DNA of 64,000 nucleotides, taken from assembly GCA_017557535.1 (NCBI GenBank), contig JAFYYM010000080.1, forward strand, positions 1 to 64,000, written 5' to 3'. The position numbers were made by a program, and so were the translations under genes. Source of the DNA: Bacteroidales bacterium (GTDB lineage Bacteria > Bacteroidota > Bacteroidia > Bacteroidales > UBA932). Shown here in pieces: positions 59,394 through 64,000 of the stretch. The notes under the pieces are model-generated. The model did not search any database, had not been told where the DNA came from, and saw only the letters and a list, made by a program, of their open reading frames with translations. Each line of letters begins with the position of its first letter. Positions within the stretch are counted from its first letter, which is position 1.

Positions 59394-60807
59394 CCTCTTG
59401 ATTATTTGTGGCTTCCATCTCGTCTCCAGGCGATAGGACGGCCGGAATTATCGATTCAGGACCCATTGCTCGTCCTGTTGTCTTAATCTTTCCCTGCGAC
59501 CTTTTGGGAGACAGGCCCAATTTCTCAAGCTTCTGGATTTTCTTTATGACGCTCTGATTAGAGTCTGAAAGCTTCTTAGAAGCGTCACCATAAGCCGCGG
59601 CGGCTTTCTCCAGAGCATCGCCTATCTTGACATAGCTACCCATCCAGCCTCCTAGTTGACTCATCAGCTCCTCAGCGGTCTTGTAAACCTCGGCTATATT
59701 CTTCTCCTGATTGGCCTGCTTCCAAGCCATCTGGATCATATTAAGGACAATAATCAACGTCATCTGACTGACAATCAAGACATTATTATCCTTAGCCACC
59801 TGCCACAACATAGGATCCTCCTCAAGCATAAGCCGGAAAGCTCCTTCAACGGGTATAAACATCAGGTTGTAATTGACCTTCCTCCTACCCTGGGGAATAT
59901 AAGAAGCGTAATCCTTGGTCTTCAGCTCGTCCACATGTTTGCGCACGCTATCCACATGAGCTTTGGCCAACTTCCGCCTGGCATCGACAGTCTCGCTGAC
60001 CATATATTCCTTGTATGCGTTAAGGCTGACCTTTGAATCTATGATGACGGTCGTGTCGTCAGGATAATACACCATGACATCCGGAATCAAAGTCCTTCCC
60101 TCGTCACTTTTGATCTCGTGACCGTCCCTGTCCGTGATTACCCCTTGAGTGAAGAAATGAATGCCCTCGACAAGCCCGGCGTTCTTCAATACATCGGTCA
60201 GCAGCATCTCACCGAAGTCTCCCTGGACCTTTGAGTATCCTGTCAGAGCGTTCGCGAGGTTCCTGGCTTCCTCTCCCACAGCTTGCGAGCGCTTCAGGAC
60301 GTTCTCGATATTCTCTTTCATGGCGGCGCTTTGCGCGGCGCTCTCCATCCTGGACTCCCTCACGCTTTTATCGAAAGCCTCAAACTTTTCCTTTATCGGT
60401 TTCAAGAGTTCAGCGATTGACTCGGCGCTCTGGCTCTTGAAAACAGCGCTATTCTCAGCAGATAGAGCCTTGAAAGAGTCCCTCATGCTTTCCAGCTCCT
60501 TCTGGTGCCGCTCCTCCTGCATCTTAAGGGCCTTTTCCTGAGCCTCTCTTTGCGCCTGGGCAGCCCTGTCACGCTCCTCTTTGAGCCGGGCCTCATACTC
60601 ATCCCTGGCAGCCAGAAGGCTTTCCACCGCGGCTTTCTCACTGGTGAGGTTGGTGATACGGTCCTGGAGAACATCCTCCGCATCTTCGTATCTCTTGGCC
60701 AGTTTTGCCCGTTCCTTGGCTCCCCGGGCCATCACAACGAACATCCCGACCAATGCCAGAATCGCCACGACGGCCAATATTATCAGTATGACGGTGTCTT
60801 TATCCAT
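59383..60807 (-). CDS. rmuC: DNA recombination protein RmuC
   Basis: The 474-residue protein has an N-terminal membrane helix (VILIILAVVAILALVGMFVVMARG), a long coiled coil (about 30-150) and a C-terminal nuclease-like core. The core shows VQGDFGEMLLTDVLKNAGLVEGIHF, RTLIPDVMVYYPDDTTVIIDSKVSLNAYKEY and KNVLIVSQMTLI-like segments. This is the RmuC pattern (PD-(D/E)xK fold suspected), a protein that limits inversions and other rearrangements. It lies 4 nt after yicC. Confidence 0.92.
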   Translation of the reverse strand: MDKDTVILIILAVVAILALVGMFVVMARGAKERAKLAKRYEDAEDVLQDRITNLTSEKAAVESLLAARDEYEARLKEERDRAAQAQREAQEKALKMQEERHQKELESMRDSFKALSAENSAVFKSQSAESIAELLKPIKEKFEAFDKSVRESRMESAAQSAAMKENIENVLKRSQAVGEEARNLANALTGYSKVQGDFGEMLLTDVLKNAGLVEGIHFFTQGVITDRDGHEIKSDEGRTLIPDVMVYYPDDTTVIIDSKVSLNAYKEYMVSETVDARRKLAKAHVDSVRKHVDELKTKDYASYIPQGRRKVNYNLMFIPVEGAFRLMLEEDPMLWQVAKDNNVLIVSQMTLIIVLNMIQMAWKQANQEKNIAEVYKTAEELMSQLGGWMGSYVKIGDALEKAAAAYGDASKKLSDSNQSVIKKIQKLEKLGLSPKRSQGKIKTTGRAMGPESIIPAVLSPGDEMEATNNQEDEN

Positions 60808-60811
60808 TTGA

Positions 60812-61711
60812 CTAAAGAATATTCATGGATTGCTCACGGACCTTCTCAAGCTCGTCTTTCATCCTGACCACAAGCCTCTGGATGCCGGCATGATTGGCCT
60901 TTGATCCGGTAGTGTTTATCTCCCGGCCCATCTCCTGGATGATGAAGCCGAGTTTCTTCCCGGGATACGGCTCAGAATCGATCGTGTCGAGGAAATACCT
61001 GCAATGCTGACGCAGACGCACTTTCTCCTCATTGATGTCAAGTTTCTCCAGATAGAAAACCATCTCCTGCTCAAACCTGGAAGGATCAACCTTCTGCTCA
61101 AGGTCGGCCAGACTCCTCATAAGCTTCTCCCTGACGGATAACACCCTCTCCGGCTCAAGCTTCTCTACCTCATCCTCCAACTCCATTATACCCTTTACCC
61201 TGGATGTCACATCCTTGTATAGAGCCTCGCCCTCCTTGCCTCGGTAGTCGTCAACAGCCTGGATAGCCTCCTTGACAGCCTTCTCGACCACTGGCCAGTT
61301 CTCCTCTGTAACGACGTCCTGCCTTGAATTGTCCATCACGTCCGGAAAACGCATGATAGAGGTCAGAAGCTCGTTGTCCATCCTCGCCTGGTCGCCGAAA
61401 TTAGCCGCGCGATAGCTCGTGAGATTGTTACGGATCTCCTTCATCTGGCCGAAATACTCCTTGACGAGAACCGGATTGACTTGCTTGGCGGCTCCGGCCC
61501 CTGGCTCCCAAGTCATGAAGAAATCAATGGACCCTCTCACCAGCAACTCGGCGATCATCTGGCGCACAACCAGTTCCTTGTCCTTGGGAAGGAGCTGGGT
61601 CTTTATGTTCGCATCAGAGTTCTTCCCGTTGAGCGTCTTTATCTCGATGGTGAGTTTTCCCGTCTCCAGGATGGCTTCCGCCTTGCCGTAGCCTGTCATT
61701 GACTTAATCAT
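60812..61711 (-). CDS. yicC: YicC/YloC family endoribonuclease
   Basis: The protein has 299 residues from the ATG at 61711, giving the invariant N-terminus MIKSMTGYGKAE. Further family blocks are EIKTLNGKNSDANIK and, at the C-terminus, KLGFIIQEMGREINTTGSKANHAGIQRLVVRMKDELEKVREQSMNI. YicC proteins are stress-related endoribonucleases. An upstream in-frame ATG at 61735 is inside the promoter (TATTTTTG, 61733-61740) and is rejected. It heads the string yicC-rmuC-AGE epimerase-DUF4838. Confidence 0.95.
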   Translation of the reverse strand: MIKSMTGYGKAEAILETGKLTIEIKTLNGKNSDANIKTQLLPKDKELVVRQMIAELLVRGSIDFFMTWEPGAGAAKQVNPVLVKEYFGQMKEIRNNLTSYRAANFGDQARMDNELLTSIMRFPDVMDNSRQDVVTEENWPVVEKAVKEAIQAVDDYRGKEGEALYKDVTSRVKGIMELEDEVEKLEPERVLSVREKLMRSLADLEQKVDPSRFEQEMVFYLEKLDINEEKVRLRQHCRYFLDTIDSEPYPGKKLGFIIQEMGREINTTGSKANHAGIQRLVVRMKDELEKVREQSMNIL

Positions 61712-61732
61712 ATCCAGATCATTGTTATCATA

Positions 61733-61740
61733 CAAAAATA
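61733..61740 (-). promoter_or_regulatory. Promoter -7 element of yicC
   Basis: On the - strand TATTTTTG matches TAnnTTTG exactly, 21 nt upstream of the ATG at 61711. Confidence 0.65.
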
Positions 61741-61775
61741 GCGAATTAGCGCGGATATTCCGAGAAAAAACGGAG

Positions 61776-62549
61776 CTACTTGTTTTTGCTTAAAACGGTC
61801 CGCTGAGCGATAGCCCTGAGGAAAGCGGCGACCTCGGGATCAACTCCACAGCTGGCCGGTGAGCCAGAGAAAGGCTTCCCTGTGATCGTCAGGTAATTGA
61901 CACAAGCCTTTAAATAAGCTCCCTCCAGCGATTGATGATGGTTGTCGGGACCCAACAGTCTAGCGTCAGGCCATATCTCCTCAGCGAGATTAAACGCGTC
62001 ACCTATCGGAGAAAGCCCTGTCCGAGCCTTCCGCGCCATCTTCGCCGCTCCCCTGCCGAGGTGATAGTCAAGACTTTCCGCCGTACCGAAGCCTCCAGCC
62101 TCAAAACCGCTGTAAGACCAAGTCCTCTCAAGAATCACCTCGCATCTGGGAGAATGAGCCAAAACATTCTTCTTAAGCGTTATGAGATTCTTCAGTACCT
62201 GCTTGTCCTTATCCCTGGAATATCTGGCCGGATTGGCGCTTTGATCCTGAAGGAAGGCGAAATCATAGCCACCGAAATCAACAACGGCCCTGGAATCGGC
62301 ATTTTCAAGATGACGGCCGAAAGTGTAGCCTCCCGCCAGGTACTTCCCAATACGGATATCAAGTCCCTGACTACGAGCTATTTCCCTGAGTATCATGTCG
62401 GAATCATGGACATAAGTGAACGAGTTGCCGATGCACAGGACCTGAATCACTCCAGGTTCTTTCACTCGTTCGGGAATTTGGAACTCTTGTGAGAATGCCG
62501 TCAGCCCACACATCAGGCAGACCAGAACGGAAAGAAAAATCTTTTTCAT
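61776..62549 (-). CDS. DUF4886 SGNH-hydrolase-like exported protein
   Basis: The protein has 257 residues from the ATG at 62549, with signal peptide KIFLSVLVCLMCGLTAFSQ. IQVLCIGNSFTYVHDSDMILREIA is the DUF4886 entry, with the Ser nucleophile in GNSFT. FAFLQDQSANPARYS (block III-like) and LLGPDNHHQSLEGAYLKAC (Asp/His block) complete a plausible SGNH triad. It is probably a periplasmic esterase on a glycan or lipid; the substrate is unknown. The ATG at 62567 coincides with the expected transcription start and is less likely. Confidence 0.85.
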   Translation of the reverse strand: MKKIFLSVLVCLMCGLTAFSQEFQIPERVKEPGVIQVLCIGNSFTYVHDSDMILREIARSQGLDIRIGKYLAGGYTFGRHLENADSRAVVDFGGYDFAFLQDQSANPARYSRDKDKQVLKNLITLKKNVLAHSPRCEVILERTWSYSGFEAGGFGTAESLDYHLGRGAAKMARKARTGLSPIGDAFNLAEEIWPDARLLGPDNHHQSLEGAYLKACVNYLTITGKPFSGSPASCGVDPEVAAFLRAIAQRTVLSKNK

Positions 62550-62569
62550 CTGATTACGCTTTACCATTA

Positions 62570-62577
62570 CAAAGATA
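62570..62577 (-). promoter_or_regulatory. Promoter -7 element of the DUF4886 gene
   Basis: On the - strand TATCTTTG is an exact match, 20 nt before the ATG at 62549. It lies 12 nt from the divergent bcp element. Confidence 0.65.
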
Positions 62578-62589
62578 ATCCGTTTTAAG

Positions 62590-62597
62590 TATATTTG
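62590..62597 (+). promoter_or_regulatory. Promoter -7 element of bcp
   Basis: TATATTTG is an exact match, 36 nt before the bcp ATG. The upstream -33 region overlaps the divergent promoter. Confidence 0.6.
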
Positions 62598-62633
62598 TGA
62601 AAGAGAAAACAAGATAACAATAATAACCGACCC

Positions 62634-63089
62634 ATGCTTAAGATTGGAGACAAGATGCCGTCCTTTGAGGTCCTGGACCAGGACGGGAATACCGTGAGAT
62701 CAGAAGACTTCATCGGGAAAGGTCGCAAGACCATAATCTATTTCTATCCCAAGGACAACACATCCGGCTGCACTGCCGAGGCTTGCTCATTCAGGGATAA
62801 CTACGCTGAGCTCACCGCGGCGGGATACAATGTGGTTGGAGTCAGTAAGGACAGTTCCAAATCCCATACGGGATTCAGGGCAAAATATGAGCTTCCATTC
62901 CGTCTCCTCGCTGACACATCCACACGGATGCTACAGGACTTTGGAGCCTGGGGTGAAAAGAAGATGTACGGTAAAACAACGATGGGAACACTCCGACGCA
63001 CCTTCATATTCGACGAGAACGGCATCCTGGAACGTGTCATTGAGAAGGTGGACACAAAGAACGCCGCGAACCAGATACTGGAAGGATAA
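62634..63089 (+). CDS. bcp: Thioredoxin-dependent peroxiredoxin (BCP/PrxQ)
   Basis: The 151-residue AhpC/TSA-fold peroxidase begins LKIGDKMPSFEVLDQDGNTV. The peroxidatic Cys stands in YFYPKDNTSGCTAEACSFRD, with the resolving Cys five residues later in AEAC, the BCP/PrxQ arrangement. It reduces hydrogen peroxide and organic peroxides in the cytosol using thioredoxin. KKMYGKTTMGTLRRTFIF is typical of the C-terminal part. It is monocistronic, and the 129 nt to glnS contain a separate promoter. Confidence 0.95.
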   Translation: MLKIGDKMPSFEVLDQDGNTVRSEDFIGKGRKTIIYFYPKDNTSGCTAEACSFRDNYAELTAAGYNVVGVSKDSSKSHTGFRAKYELPFRLLADTSTRMLQDFGAWGEKKMYGKTTMGTLRRTFIFDENGILERVIEKVDTKNAANQILEG

Positions 63090-63194
63090 AGCTTCTCCAT
63101 GCCCACGATGGCCAGCAACCGGACTGGTGGTCTTTAGGAAATTCCACTTTGACGCTTTTGGCTGGATTCTGTTCAAATATATCCAAATATTAAG

Positions 63195-63202
63195 TATTTT
63201 TG
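63195..63202 (+). promoter_or_regulatory. Promoter -7 element of glnS
   Basis: TATTTTTG is an exact match, 16 nt before the ATG at 63219. In the rest of 63090-63218 I see no gene and no clear terminator. Confidence 0.6.
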
Positions 63203-63218
63203 TGAGATTATTCAAAGA

Positions 63219-64000
<782 letters not shown>

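Noticed and set aside
61741..61760. A half copy of the rhaT operator (TTCGCTAT on the - strand) near the yicC promoter.
   Set aside because: Only eight bases match, which is expected by chance in 64 kb, and the second half of the palindrome is absent.

Overview
The window is chromosomal DNA of a member of the Bacteroidota, most likely order Bacteroidales. The evidence is a complete Na+-pumping NADH:quinone reductase operon (nqrABCDEF), many families typical of the group (DUF1460, DUF4493, DUF4838, DUF4886, WbqC-like, paired S9 dipeptidyl peptidases, OmpA-like porins), almost no Shine-Dalgarno sequences, and many promoters matching the Bacteroidota form TTTG-N19/20-TAnnTTTG. Genus and species cannot be read from the sequence. 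Genes are densely packed with many 1-20 nt overlaps. I see no insertion sequence, prophage, CRISPR array or integrase.

Left part (1-9.6 kb, + strand): the end of rpmE2, a tRNA-Glu, the rhamnose symporter rhaT, then a tightly coupled four-gene cassette (radical SAM enzyme, ATP-grasp-like ligase, WbqC-like protein, GT2 glycosyltransferase). This cassette is the best candidate for an undescribed pathway. It is followed by a CE2-type secreted esterase, a small membrane-anchored protein, an S9 peptidase and a small EF-hand-containing protein.

9.6-24.9 kb (- strand): an envelope gene set (DUF4493 lipoprotein, OmpA-like porin, large collagen-like lipoprotein with repeated SAYELWK modules, DUF1460 amidase-like protein). 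Upstream of it is the histidine operon hisG-hisD-hisCB-hisH-hisA-hisF-hisIE, behind a classical attenuator with a 15-residue leader peptide containing four consecutive His codons. In this operon hisC is fused to the IGP-dehydratase half of hisB and no histidinol-phosphatase is present. pcrA/uvrD lies upstream.

24.9-46.3 kb: the nqr operon (+) with a perfect 13-bp inverted repeat at its promoter; a Tat-type metallo-beta-lactamase-fold lipoprotein and a CE1-like esterase; an acyl-CoA synthetase divergent from an AraC regulator, with a 54-bp nested palindrome between them whose core matches the rhaT operator-like site; a serine hydrolase; a tRNA-Thr; an HI0933-type flavoprotein; a phosphoesterase; two beta-helix proteins; a ZIP transporter; the SRP RNA; cdd; and an mnmA with an internal insertion.

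46.3-64 kb (mostly - strand): phosphoglucomutase; a six-gene string (orphan four-helix sensor-like protein, trkH, RecD-like helicase, dipeptidyl peptidase IV, degenerate gluzincin-like protein, SAM methyltransferase); a yicC-rmuC-AGE epimerase-DUF4838 string; a DUF4886 protein divergent from the peroxiredoxin bcp; and the 5' part of glnS running off the window. All functional calls come from reading motifs by eye; no database search was possible.
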